From positions 4,030,746-4,094,745 of the forward strand of contig PYIU01000001.1 in NCBI GenBank assembly GCA_003415625.1: a DNA stretch of 64,000 bases. Reading direction: 5' to 3'. A program made the translations under genes and the position numbers. This document shows, piece by piece, positions 11,434 through 22,773 of the stretch. Position 1 is the stretch's first letter. Each line of letters begins with the position of its first letter. This DNA comes from Aquanectria penicillioides (lineage: Eukaryota > Ascomycota > Sordariomycetes > Hypocreales > Nectriaceae). A model generated the notes under the pieces. It saw only the letters and a program-made list of their open reading frames with translations. It made no database searches and was not told the origin of the DNA.

Positions 11434-13039
11434 ATGCAGATTCTTGACGGAATCTTTGACTGCGTTGTGCTCGATGGCACGGTGGTCACCGCGGCTGATA
11501 TTGGTCGTTATGACATAGCCATCAAGGACGGTAAGGTTGCCCTCTTGGCGCCTGCGCTATCATTGAAAAACACGGCCGCTTCTCGTTTTATTGATGCGCA
11601 AGGAGCACTTGTTATGGTAGATTTAACCCTTCGCCCTTTCGTCATCTAAGTGCACTTTGAGCTAACGTGGGCAAATTAACATCCCGGCGGAGTAGATGCC
11701 CATGTTCATCTTGCTGAGCCTGAATTGTTTGGCAAAGGCAAGTCGGCAGATGATTTTGAATCAGGTACTACTGCTGGCTTCAATTGGATTATCCTCATCA
11801 TCTAATCAAATCCGCGCCATAGGAACTCGATCAGCGGTGGCGGGTGGGACAACTACTATCATCGCGTTTGCTCCCCAAACAAAGAATGATACATCTGTAC
11901 TCCCTGCCCTAGATGAGGCTCTACGCAAGGCTGCGAACACCACATACTGCGACTACTCCCTGCATGTCATTCTGGCGAACCCTACTCGTCAAGCTCTCGA
12001 CGAGTTTGCTATTCTCCGCGAACGCGGTGTCTCCTCGGTCAAGATTTATATGACCTATGAAGCTCTTCAGCTCCGTGACAATGAGATCTTAGATGTTCTC
12101 CTGCAAGCACGTACCGAAGAAGTCACTACGATGATTCACGCAGAAAATGGGGATGTCCTGAACTGGATGACGGAACAGCTCGAGAGCCGTTTGTTGCTGG
12201 CTCCCAAATATCACGCCACTTCGAGGCCACAGCTGTTGGAGAGTGAGGCCACCAATCGGGCCATTTCTCTGAGCCAGCTCATTGGCGCACCTATTTTAAT
12301 CGTTCATGTATCGTCTCCAGTTGCGACAGAAACGATTCGCAAGGCGCAAACAAATGGTCTCCCTGTTTACGCAGAGACATGCCCACAATACTTGTTCCTC
12401 ACTCGTGAGGAACTAGATCGACCTGGTTTTGAAGGGGCTAAATGTGTATGTTCGCCTCCGCCGAGAGACGGTCCCCAGGACCTGGAAGGCATTTGGCAAG
12501 GACTGGAAAACGGAACATTTACTATACTTTCGTCAGATCATTGTGCATTCTTCTATGACAATTCTGAAATAGGTAAGAAATCGGCCATAAGTGATGATGC
12601 TCCTCTCGGTCGGTTCCGTTATATCCCTAATGGATGTCCTGGAGTGGAAACACGCTTGCCTCTGGTTTTAAGCGCCAATCGCCTGACACCACAACGGTTC
12701 GTGGAGTTAACAAGTACAAACCCAGCTAAACTGTACGGGCTTTATCCACGAAAAGGCGCACTGATCCCTGGTGTCTCGGATGCAGACCTGATAATCTGGT
12801 ACCCATCTCTGGATTCCTTTTCTATCAAAAACGAAAATCTGCACCACAACGTAGACTATACCCCCTACGAAGGCAAGCTGGTATCTCAATGGCCACGGTA
12901 CACAATCGTGAGAGGAGAGGTTGTATGGGATCGCGATAATGGTGGACTTGTCGGAAACAAGGGACACGGGCAGTTTGTGAAACGTGAAAGGAGCCTTTTC
13001 TGTCGAAAGCAGCCTGGCTGGGATGTTGAGAAGTTTTAG
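11434..13039 (+). CDS. dihydropyrimidinase / D-hydantoinase-like amidohydrolase with defective first splice acceptor
   Basis: Amidohydrolase-fold enzyme that would open cyclic ureides such as dihydropyrimidines or 5-substituted hydantoins. The three-exon model is 11434-11616, 11683-11764 and 11823-13039 (1482 nt, 493 residues). Metal and catalytic features are present: GGVDAHVHLAEPE (HxH), VKIYMTYE with the lysine expected to be carboxylated, MIHAENGD, LIVHVSS and LSSDHCAFF with the metal-ligand Asp. The length is normal. The problem is the first intron. It has a good donor (GTAGAT) and a branch-like CTAAC at 11662-11666, but the only junction that keeps the frame falls after AT at 11681-11682, not AG. 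The codon just before it is TAA, so no upstream AG can rescue the frame. The gene may be non-functional here or spliced non-canonically. It is flanked by a regulator and an amino-acid permease. Confidence 0.8.
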
Positions 13040-13627
13040 GACTTCCCTTGGTAGAGTCCATGACTGTCTTTATAGATATATGCCACGTCTATAGAGAGCG
13101 ACTGATGGAATCTTCTTTAGTCAGATGAACAGGATATCATTAAATCTGAATTGTTGAATTCCATTCTGTATATTCTTGTATCTTTTCGTCTCATCAGTTC
13201 GGTCCGTTCAAGCAGTCATCCATGTGTCGTATACAATTTGTGAGAGCACTTTTGAATTGTAACTGATTCCCAACTTTGCTCAGTTTTATCCGTGAAGAGG
13301 TTGTAATAGGAGGTCCCCATGGACTAGCAGTTGAACTATGAGCTTGTGAATTCTGAAAATGTTGATTTGCAAGACAGATAGCCGTTCGTGTAACATCAGC
13401 CATGGTCAGTAATTTATCAACGAGTTCGCAAATCATTATGACGGGAATCAACTTTTGCATTGAGTTGAGAAAGATGAAGCATAACCAGTGTGAACTGACC
13501 CGAAAGATCATATGTAAATTCAATAGAAACATTGACTAAATCTTAAAATCTCGAATGCAGAACTGACATCACTATATCGGTATTCTCATATCATGCTCGA
13601 CGTCCTTTCGACTTCAGCCCTATAGTC
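13040..13627. other. convergent intergenic region
   Basis: Shared 3' region of the hydantoinase (+) and the permease (-). A 112-codon open frame on the minus strand (13194-13532) shows no domain and is probably chance. Confidence 0.4.
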
Positions 13628-15034
13628 CTAAAGCGATGAATTATCACCACAGGAGAATGACCCCTTTACCTGACTGCTGTTGCTTTGGAAAATGTCGATA
13701 AGCTCTGCAACTGAGGACCATAAACCAGCAGCGTTCATAAATAGGGACTGAATTATTAGTAACGCGTTGAACAAGGCGAGTGCAGTTTTCTTCCAATTCC
13801 TGAAGAGACAATTCCAATTGAGGTGGAACCAAAACACTGCGCTAAGTCCGAAAGTGAACCATGCAATAGTCGTGGCCGAAGAAATAGCGAGGATGGAATC
13901 AAAAACGGGGATGGCGTTAGATATGACCCAGACAACAATCCAGTATAGGGAAACACAAGCAACCCATGTTCCCCAAGACTTGACACTGCGATCTGTGATT
14001 TGATTTGTGGCGTTCATCCATCTCATTGCCACCACATACATATACTTTATGCCAGTATGGCCGAAGGCAATCGCAGTTGCGAAAACTGCTGGGAGGACAA
14101 TGCCGTAGGCGACCTTGGCTGGAATGCTGGGAGCTGAGCCAAGAGCAGGAGAAGTCGTGTAATCGCCCGAAAGACAGTATATGGTAATGGCAACGATTGT
14201 GTAAGTGGTAATAGAAAAAACTTCCAGGCAGGTAAGCGCCATTGGGAAGTCTTTTGTGGGATCTCGCATCTCAGCCATGTATGACACAAAGCTGATGTTG
14301 CCAGCGTAGGCATAGCAGATTTTCAGACAAGCATTGAGACCTTCACGGAACGTGGGATGGCCAATGATTTGAATCTCTTTGTCCCACCCAGGAGGTGCTT
14401 TAGTTGGTTTAGCCACACTCAAGCTTATAATGACAATCAGCGCAGCAGCAAGAATGCTAATGGTCGAAGGAATTCCGCTTTGGGACACGAACTTGACAGT
14501 CCGTGGAAGACAAAGAATCCAGCATGCTATAACAGCAATGGTTATGAAGGAAACGGTGCAAAAGGCATGATGACTTAGGGTGTTGAATGACACGGAAAGC
14601 GTCACGCTTGCTGAAGCGCAAGTCATCATTACCTTGATCATTAACCCTATTCCTGCGATTATCTCGAGGGGCCGCCCAGCGACAATTCCGCACATATCCA
14701 CCACGTTAACAACATGAGGGTAACGTCGATAAAATTGGAGGAGCTCATATGCAGTATATGCGGAGAGGGATCCGAGGCCAATGATGGCGATGATCCCTGG
14801 AACGAGGCCTAACGCTTTCAAACAGGCTGGTAATGACAGAATACCGAGGCCGACTTGGTTCGTAACGAGCACAAAAACCGTATCCCAACGCCCAAGGGTA
14901 CGATAATTCTTCCCTCCTTGACTGAAAATATTTGTTGGTTCCGTTTGCTCGACCTTCATTTCGATTCTCTCGGGATTGTTATCTTCGTTCCGAATGTCAT
15001 CGTCCTCAAGCCTTGAAATGTCTTGGATCTGCAT
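13628..15034 (-). CDS. neutral/aromatic amino-acid permease, AAAP family (Mtr-like)
   Basis: Membrane transporter of 468 residues with about eleven hydrophobic helices in one uninterrupted exon. After a hydrophilic acidic N-terminus the first helix region reads RTLGRWDTVFVLVTNQVGLG followed by ILSLPACLKALG, the typical entry of Aa_trans (PF01490) proteins related to Neurospora Mtr, which imports neutral aliphatic and aromatic amino acids with protons. A conserved-looking CYAYAGNISFVSYMAEMRDP stretch lies mid-protein and matches the family's A-G-x-x-x-F-x-x-x-M-x-E-M pattern. The start at 15034 (MQIQDISRLEDD) gives the usual cytosolic leader. Its closeness to the hydantoinase suggests, but does not prove, uptake or export of amino acids linked to ureide breakdown. 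Confidence 0.88.
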   Translation of the reverse strand: MQIQDISRLEDDDIRNEDNNPERIEMKVEQTEPTNIFSQGGKNYRTLGRWDTVFVLVTNQVGLGILSLPACLKALGLVPGIIAIIGLGSLSAYTAYELLQFYRRYPHVVNVVDMCGIVAGRPLEIIAGIGLMIKVMMTCASASVTLSVSFNTLSHHAFCTVSFITIAVIACWILCLPRTVKFVSQSGIPSTISILAAALIVIISLSVAKPTKAPPGWDKEIQIIGHPTFREGLNACLKICYAYAGNISFVSYMAEMRDPTKDFPMALTCLEVFSITTYTIVAITIYCLSGDYTTSPALGSAPSIPAKVAYGIVLPAVFATAIAFGHTGIKYMYVVAMRWMNATNQITDRSVKSWGTWVACVSLYWIVVWVISNAIPVFDSILAISSATTIAWFTFGLSAVFWFHLNWNCLFRNWKKTALALFNALLIIQSLFMNAAGLWSSVAELIDIFQSNSSQVKGSFSCGDNSSL

Positions 15035-15992
15035 AACGAATTAACGCTCAATAAATCGATTGGAATAAAAAATCTGCAAAAGTCGATGATTTGGTATCAT
15101 TCAGCGCCTGAACTCCGATCTTGTCGACTTGAATCGTGATGCCTCGTTTGGGGTGCAGGAGCTTTAGTCCCTACCGTAATCCACAAAGAATGAGATTTGT
15201 GAGATGCAGAAGGAAGAACTTAAGTCCCGTCTGATTCTATTTAACCTCGAGAAAAATAGGTAACATCTGTAGCATGGGGACAAGGTGCATACATTTATTC
15301 CGTGGATGGTGCGTCGTCCGATATTCGCCACAGAATCCGAATCTAAGCCCGACCACTCCTTAAAAGTCGGAAATGTTAATCGAGTCACTAACGCCCTATC
15401 TTTTGTATTTTACCTCATTCAATGACAATTACCCATTCACATAGGTCGCAGATGTTGAGAACATCTCCACCGAATATCCACCCTGGAGCCCTATGGGCCC
15501 GGTACTTGGCGAAGTCAGATTCGAGTGATGAATTAGGATTTCAATGGGACTGTCACGTAAAACTTAGCAAATCGATCGAAACCTTTCCATGACTAAAAAT
15601 CAAGTCATCAACTCCATCAACTAGGGCCCTCATTCTCCGACAGTGGATGCCGAACGTGAATTGGATATCTAAAAGACGACTTGTGGTGGCGGCTTGGACG
15701 ATACGGCCAAAGGGGTTGATGGTAATGTGGGTCATGATATGGCGACGGGAGAAGGACTGGGTGAGTGAAGGCTCGTATGATAGTGTGCAAGAGCCAATGC
15801 AGGATGAAACTCTGTTGGCCCTTAGACAGACCACCTTGTCGGCGGCAACCGACAATTAGAAGCCTATAGGATGCTGAAAACTTCTTGAACCCTAACTTCG
15901 GCCCTGTATGACTAGGTGTAATAATATCACTTATTGGTAATGTTATGCGCCTTTAGATCTTTAGATTTAATTTATCTCCCACCCATCTTAGC
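15035..15992. other. intergenic
   Basis: Promoter side of the permease and 3' flank of the HET gene. Overlapping short open frames on both strands at 15553-15859 have no recognised domain. Confidence 0.45.
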
Positions 15993-17876
15993 TTACAACA
16001 ACGTTATATCCTTCCAATCCTCCGATGATAATGGAATCACCTTACTGCCTAGCATCGCATCGTGAAGATATGCATCACCAATCAGCTTGTGTTTCATGTC
16101 CACACCATCCACATCTCTTAAAATATACGTCATTCTCCCCCCTGGCATAAGAACGACAGCATCCCCAGGTCTAATATTTTCAGGCCCAAAGCCAACCTGA
16201 CCATTGTCTGTTAGAAACATGCATCTGTTCGCACTGGCAACTTGGACCTGGTCATCAAAGTCATGAGCGTCGTTCCTCACGCTCTTTGGCAGAGAGAGCG
16301 GGTCCGGGTGGGTGAACCATTTGCGCCACGAATTGTAAACCTCAATATGCTTTGTAGAATTATCGGCCCACTCAGTTTTGGCAGATAAACATCCGGATAT
16401 GAGGAGTAGGAAGTGAAAGGTTCGATGGTCCTCAGGGTCGACATCACCATGGTCGTGATCGACACAGGGACCTGTTAATTCCCACCATGCATCTAGAAGG
16501 GCCTCGCCCGAAAGCTTGGAGCTCTTTCCGGGATATCCTGGGACTGTTCTTTCGATGATACCAAGTTCGAATGCCTTTGTCTTGACGGTCCCAGGTGCCA
16601 CCAGATGCCACTGTGGTCGAGTCTCCCCGGCTGCTTTGTAAAGCCGCAATAAGCTCAACCGTGACGTATACAAGAAATGATACGCATCATCAATAGTAGC
16701 TGTCCAGTCCGGTACCCAACTTGGTAAATCTTGCAGCTCTCCTTGCAGTCCGCTCACATGACTGAGTGGATCTAGGGTCATTGACGTCTCAATCATGTCG
16801 ACCGTTGTGCGCTCATACAAGCGGTCTGGTGGAATCGAGTAGTTCAATTGAATACCGTGGCTGACATCTCCAGCACCGAAATTCAAACCCATGTAACCAA
16901 ATATCCGATCCCGTGGGTCAGAGCATTGTCGTGTGCGAAAAAGCGTTAACGCCCCCAGTAGTCCTTCGTACCCTAATGTGTCGGCGCGAATAACGATGCC
17001 CAATCGATCAAGCCGAAGCGTTGCTTGATAGATAGACAGTCCCCCATGAGCAGCGTTAGGCTCGTCAATGAAACTTGGTGCTTCATTCTCAGATAGTCGT
17101 CTCACTCTAGCTGCCCAGCAGCAGCCACGCTCATGGTCTCGCAGAGCTGAGAATGCTTCCATCACAGTATCCCTTTCAATCTGTCGGACGCCACATTGAA
17201 AGATGACATTTTGTGCCACAACAAACTCTTGCACTGTCCAAACACGTGTCCACCATGGTGCGGCAAAAAATGCAACTAGAGAATCTCTCAACGACTGCGA
17301 GTATGCATTGAGGGTTGTTGATTCGTCTGCAGGATCAAGGACTGTGATAGACGGTTCTAAAGACGGTTCATAATGCCATTCCGGATTCGCGGCGACTTGC
17401 TCAATAAAACGCAACCCGGTTTCAAACTCATCAGAGCTTTGCGACAGGAACACCAGAACGTGCGAGGCAAGAGAGTATATATCTCGCATCTGAGCTACCT
17501 GGGCTGTACGTTCTTCGATGTTAGATTGGTCAATACATAGAGCATCGATCCAGAGACGCTGAGGGCGATTCGAGTCCCCAGCCAAACATGTGAGGGCACC
17601 ATTGAGATTTCGGGTGATGCATAGGCTTCCATGGTAGTTGTTGTCTCGAATTTGGACAGGGACGGTGTCATTGGTGTCACCCCAGACATATGAAAGCGCA
17701 ATGAATTCTGGCAGTGGTGAGGACTCCAAGGAGACTGTGTGGAGGATCAAAACCAGGTGAGAGCCACTTGGTCTAGATTCCGAGGATAGATTTCCAATTT
17801 CCAGTAGCCGGATTTCTCGCTCACCCAATGGGCGATACCGTAATGGTGGAGGCGTCGGTGCACCAGGCTGACCCAT
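15993..17876 (-). CDS. HET-domain (heterokaryon incompatibility) protein
   Basis: Single-exon protein of 627 residues with a HET domain (PF06985) at roughly residues 57-210. The three diagnostic blocks are visible: IALSYVWGD (about 59-67), RLWIDALCIDQSNIEERTAQ (about 107-126) and MRDIYSLASHVLVFL (about 130-144), followed further on by WWTRVWTVQEFVVAQ. HET proteins act in the cytosol in allorecognition or stress-induced cell death in filamentous ascomycetes. Most family members have no known partner. The C-terminal 400 residues include the YMGLNFGAGDVSHG / YSIPPDRLYE region common in this subfamily and a likely terminal extension. No NACHT or repeat domain is attached. The gene is intact. Confidence 0.9.
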   Translation of the reverse strand: MGQPGAPTPPPLRYRPLGEREIRLLEIGNLSSESRPSGSHLVLILHTVSLESSPLPEFIALSYVWGDTNDTVPVQIRDNNYHGSLCITRNLNGALTCLAGDSNRPQRLWIDALCIDQSNIEERTAQVAQMRDIYSLASHVLVFLSQSSDEFETGLRFIEQVAANPEWHYEPSLEPSITVLDPADESTTLNAYSQSLRDSLVAFFAAPWWTRVWTVQEFVVAQNVIFQCGVRQIERDTVMEAFSALRDHERGCCWAARVRRLSENEAPSFIDEPNAAHGGLSIYQATLRLDRLGIVIRADTLGYEGLLGALTLFRTRQCSDPRDRIFGYMGLNFGAGDVSHGIQLNYSIPPDRLYERTTVDMIETSMTLDPLSHVSGLQGELQDLPSWVPDWTATIDDAYHFLYTSRLSLLRLYKAAGETRPQWHLVAPGTVKTKAFELGIIERTVPGYPGKSSKLSGEALLDAWWELTGPCVDHDHGDVDPEDHRTFHFLLLISGCLSAKTEWADNSTKHIEVYNSWRKWFTHPDPLSLPKSVRNDAHDFDDQVQVASANRCMFLTDNGQVGFGPENIRPGDAVVLMPGGRMTYILRDVDGVDMKHKLIGDAYLHDAMLGSKVIPLSSEDWKDITLL

Positions 17877-18412
17877 ATTAGCTGTCCTTCGAAGGTTGAC
17901 TTGCTCTAGAATCTTGATAATATTTCATGTTGGTTTCTGGCTGTCAGCGATTGAAATTAATTCTTCTCAGCTCCTTAAATTTAAAAGTGTGGAAGCAGCC
18001 CAGTACCAGGCAGAGACGCATGCGGATCTGGTCACAATGTGGCTTTGGGCGGTTAATCAGGGCTTATGAGTCCAGCCAGTACGACTAGTGTGAAACCGCA
18101 TAAGTCTCAGTCCAACTGCCGAAGCGCCTTCAATTAGAAAGACCCATGGCTTCAAAAGATAATTTGAACCAATTCTTTTTCTTCCTAGGCATAAAATTTT
18201 ATTCACTGGGAGTGTTTAGAGGGAAAACATTGCTTGGCATTGATTGAAGGATTAGCAAGAAGAAGCGCCAATGCGGACCCCATTGCTCTGTTGTCGCATG
18301 TGACATTGGTATTGCTAGGTTTGAAGATGCACCACGATCGATCGTTGAACATAGTTCAAACCATCAGAGCCATGGTTTGTCTTCGACAACTTTGCTATGG
18401 AATCTCTAGGGT
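17877..18412. other. intergenic
   Basis: Upstream region of the HET gene and 3' flank of the SDR gene. No supported feature. Confidence 0.45.
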
Positions 18413-19354
18413 CTAAAAGGTGATCGAGAAACCACCATCAACAAAGATGTTTGACCCGTTCACATAACCAGAGAGCTGGCTTCCAAGAAACACTGCCACG
18501 TTGGATACATCCTGAACGGATCCTGACTTTCTCAGCGGAATAAGAGCCATCATCGCCTTGAATCGATCTGGGTCAGCTTTCAAAGCTTTTTGATATGAGG
18601 TCAGCTCCTCAGTTCCATCGGGAAGGGTGATGCTTGGAGTCTCAATAGCACCAGGGACCAATGAATTAATGCGAATGCCAAGAGGTCCAAGTTTGCGGGA
18701 GTAGTCCTTAGCTAGGGTAGCCTGGGCGCGTTTGAAGGCAGGATAAGGCCCTGCAACTTCCGGCTGCCGTGCCTCGAAGCCTGCAAGAGAGCTGATGACA
18801 ATGATAGACCCCGTACCACCGCGTTTCTCTAAATGGGGTGTAACAGCATCGATCAGGGTGATGAGACCCATGATATCAGTCTGGAAGCTTTTCTGCCAGG
18901 CCTCAGGTGTGTTTGGCTTAAGCAGAGAAGCGGCTATAAAAGACAGTGAGCATCGGGATCCAAAGATCAAACTTCATTTTAGCTGTATCATGGGAACGAA
19001 CCCACCATTCGCAACAACCACATCAATACGACCAAATTCCTCTGCTGCGTTTTTGACCCAATTCTGGATGCTTGAGTGATCACTGACATCTAGGCTGGTT
19101 CCAACCACACGAGCACCATCGGCTACGCCTTGGAAAGAGGCGAACTCGTCGCCACGGACTGTTCGAGCACAGTACGAGACATTCGCTCCTTCAGACAGAA
19201 AGCCCTCGACCATGCCTCTGCCAATACCTTTGGTCCCCCCTAAGAATATAACGTGTTAGAGATCAAGGAGCGTAGCTGTGATCCAGCAGATAAAGAGTCG
19301 CTTACCGGTGACAAGGACATGACTTCCGGAGAGTTGGGATGAAAAACGAGCCAT
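18413..19354 (-). CDS. short-chain dehydrogenase/reductase (SDR)
   Basis: Cytosolic NAD(P)-dependent oxidoreductase of the classical SDR type. Three exons, 19354-19306, 19239-19006 and 18933-18413, sum to 804 nt and 267 residues. The nucleotide-binding motif VTGGTKGIG is created across intron 1. The Asn of the catalytic tetrad lies in VVVANAAS across intron 2. The active-site Ser is in IVISSLAG and the Tyr-Lys pair in YPAFK. The protein ends NIFVDGGFSITF, the usual SDR C-terminus. One unspliced reading stops soon after the cofactor region, so both introns are needed. All catalytic residues are present. The substrate is not predictable. It stands between the HET gene and a regulator-like gene, with no obvious pathway link. 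Confidence 0.88.
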
Positions 19355-20000
19355 TTGCATATGATGAAGGGGTAAATAAATCGGGTTTAAATAGGAATTT
19401 CAAATGTGAGATTGTATTGGAAGTGTTCTGTAATAGACCTTTGCTGTTCACCGACGGGATCTTGACTTATTTATGCATTTTGCTTTCCAGCTTAACAATA
19501 TACCTGTCTTTTTAGTTCATGACCTAACCCTTCAGGATCTTATGCCAAATCTATCTTGTTTTCCTAATTAGGAAACAGTACGTTAGCGGTGGCGACGTCG
19601 GAGCTACAGCTGCGCCGACCCGGGTCAAGGCAAGGGTAGGCAGAGAAGGAGGCTAAACAGTCTAATCGACATCCGCATCAATAAGTTTTCTAATCCATTC
19701 ACACCGTAGAACACGAGACTCTCAGAGGTCGGATTTGATAATGAAATAAAAAACGTCCAGGATTCGGGGCATTCATGGACCAAATTGGACGTGGCGTAAA
19801 AGTTATGGCAAGTGAGGGAAGCTTGCCAAGAATTCTTGTTTTCCTAAAACAGGATAGCCTACTCCGGCGTATGCCGCTAGAGCCGGAGTTGCGGAGTCCA
19901 ACAGACAGCGCCCACAACAGCTCACTGATGTCGCCATGTTTCTCCCCTTGGCACCATTCTTCTCTCTAACGCTTTCAGGTCAACAAAAAAATACACCAGC
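19355..20000. other. divergent promoter region
   Basis: Lies between the SDR (-) and the regulator-like gene (+). Only short open frames. No zinc-cluster coding sequence for the downstream gene was found here. Confidence 0.45.
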
Positions 20001-21486
20001 ATGGGGAAGGGCTTTCTTTTCCTAAATATAAGTAACGCGCCAGGCCTTGGAGTTGCTGAGTCAAAGCGCATGAGAGCTCATGTCACAAAGACAAATTTCG
20101 CCCAGCGCCGTCAACGTATCGCAAAGCAGCTACGACAGGATGTGGCTCTGGAAAAAACCCAGTGGGCATCTCAAACAGGGGCAATGATTCCATCCACCGA
20201 TCTCTCTCAGCGACAGATTGTTGCGTTGTCATCCCTACCAGATCCAAATTCCGATGTAATATTCCTCACATCGCCAACGGATCAGGATGCCTGCCTCCGA
20301 TACCGTAAGTCCTAATTATTGAATCTCATTGTCCCTGGTCTCGCTAACAGTCTCTCAGTCATTCAAGATATCCAACCTTTGGTATTCCCAGCTGGGACAG
20401 GTGCGCCTGGGGGTTTGAATGAGAATTTATGGATCAGCCTTCTTACCTCCGAGCCAGCGCTATTGAACGCGTCAATGGTCATGAAGCTTCGAGCCTTTCC
20501 AACATTGGAGACCAATTTGACTTCACGGATGGCTTCTATTTACATGTGCATGGCTATGCGCCTAATCAACATGAGTCTTGGTACTGCCCAACTAACTGAT
20601 GGGATTCTCGGCGCGGTGTTCATTTTAGCCGTCAGCGAGGTGAATGATGCAATTTCCCCCATTTCAAGAAGGTTACTCATTTGTCATAATTCATAGCGAA
20701 TTTCTAATAATAAATTATCCTGGGATGTCCATGTCGAGGGGCTTTCGCAGATGATCAAGCTACGACGATCCAATGGGAATGGCCCCATCCCCCAGTGGTT
20801 TTCTGACCTTGTTCTATTGTAAGTATTATAAATCTATCCTCCGATATTTCCTACTAGATTTGACAATGTGAAGTGATTCCATCAGCGAAAGCGTTCTCTC
20901 GTCTGAACTTCATCACACGAAGCTTGTCGAAGCTTTATGCGATAATAGCACTCACATCATGTCAGAGATATCCAGCATATCTCACAGAGTAACGGCACTC
21001 CGTAAATCTATTGACAATTTCTACGCCAACTCTAAAGCTTCGCCTGTCAGTGAAGCTGAAATTGAAGTTCAAACTTCGATGCTACATTGGGACCTGGAGG
21101 CTCTTCAACACAATGACGCCCCTTACATCCAGTCTCTTGCGGTTGCACTTGAAATATTCCTCTACTTATCTTGGCCCAAGCCACAAGTGGACTTGAAAGA
21201 TTTAGTAAGAAGGTTGAAGGTGACTTTGGGGAGACCATATTCCCGCCCGTGTTCGTCATATCACATAAAGATTTGGCAGTTCTTCATTGGCGCAGTAGCA
21301 ATGGAGAAGTATCAAGAACCGAATCAATGGTTCATGCTCGAACTAAAGCGGATGTTCCTTATTATCAAGGTTAAAAAATGGCAAGAAGTAACTCTCATCT
21401 TGGAGAAAGCTTTTTTCCCCGACTCTAGGTTGATTGGGCGATTTCAGAGTACATGGAATGAACTCAACATGGCGCAGCAAATCTAG
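20001..21486 (+). CDS. fungal-specific regulator-like protein (Fungal_trans_2 type) without DNA-binding domain
   Basis: Spliced protein of about 430 residues in four exons: 20001 to about 20305, about 20359-20638, about 20695-20820 and about 20887-21486. The start, MGKGFLFLNIS then AESKRMRAHVTK, and the following QRRQRIAKQL match the N-termini of fungal proteins that carry the PF11951-like transcription factor region (typically F-I-N-x-S ... R-x-H-V). The middle has the usual helical segments, including LWISLLTSEPALLNASMVM, a DFHVHGEGL-like motif read here as WDVHVEGLSQMIKLR, and a final exon ending STWNELNMAQQI. No Zn2Cys6 cluster is visible in or upstream of the gene, as in many members of this group. 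Whether it regulates transcription is therefore uncertain. Splice sites are read by eye. Confidence 0.72.
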
Positions 21487-22773
21487 CAAAAACCTACACT
21501 AAGCGGGAATGAATTTAAATGAGGCACATAAACGGGATGCAATTGTAGCAAATAGAATGATTCAAGGTTTTTGCAATCTTGAAAGGGACACTCCTGACCG
21601 GCAGGTGTCTGACACCTAGTAACCAACGAATAAATGCGAAAATGTAATAGATGATCAGTACTCGCTATTATTGAGCCCGATAGCCAACAGCTCACTTGCC
21701 AGGTGATGGGGCAGAGTTGTGTTACACTTCTAGAGTGATTTGGGCAGGCCAAAAAGGCATTGCGTGGACGGGCTAGGAAGTTCGGCAAAAGGGCCTTTTG
21801 CCCTGTGGTAAAGGGAAAGGGAGGGAAATGAAGAGGTCAGTGGGAATATTCCGATAAGATAAGGAAATGCGGCAAACATAATGGACCTCAAAAATGGACA
21901 GGGTGAGTGGTAGGTTCCAGGTACGGCCAGGAGAGTCAAAGACAGCTCCATTAAATGGCAGCCATATTCTAAACCCATCGGCGAGAGGATACCTTGTCCA
22001 AGCGCGAAGATCCACCACGAATAGTTGAATTTGCGATGCGATTTCCCCCTGCTGCTCCCTTAGGGTAAATATCGAAATGTTGTGCAGCCATTACCTTGTG
22101 AATGACAGCAGATTATTCCCAGAAGTGCTTTTCTTCTTGTCATCATTCTTCTCAAACTGTGGGGGCTGCAACATAACGACATCAACAGACGACTTTGCCG
22201 AGGAAGTGTTGTTTGTATTGATTTTTGTTCAGTGATTGATACCATTCGCGTCGAATGTCAATTCATTCCTAGTTTCATTTTGGCTTTCCCTCGCACTTTA
22301 TCTAATAAGCCTCCAATCTCCAGGTCATTTAGCCGGGGGGATTTCTCACTTAAGGCTGGAGGAGCAAAGATGTCCTTGGACCAATGAAGTTGTTCTCGGT
22401 CAAATAATCTATCCGAGGGGGTTTGATAGCGTCAATCTAGGCACCCATAATGCTGCCAAGCGCGTGCAATGGATGGCCCAAACGAGGTATTCAGTTTCAG
22501 CCGCATGGGAAGCAATTCTCTGTGTTTTCTTTAATTCGGAGATTCGCTACTTCGTCAGGAAAAGCTGGTCACATTTGACGCGTACCATCTGCTGATTGAG
22601 TCATTGTCAGCCAGCGTCGTGGTTGCAGCCATTGACAACCCCTGTCGTATTCCATACGGGCTGTGACAACAGGGCCACCCCTGTCATTGGTCACGATTGG
22701 CTTCGTCGGCAGACAGCAGCATTCCACCAAGTATTCAACCAATTCTCAATACTCCCGCTAACTCATAAATATC
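21487..22773. other. gene-poor spacer
   Basis: About 1.3 kb. Overlapping short frames on both strands (21730-22018 minus; 22236-22925 plus) carry no domain. The right end is the promoter of the hydrolase. Confidence 0.4.
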
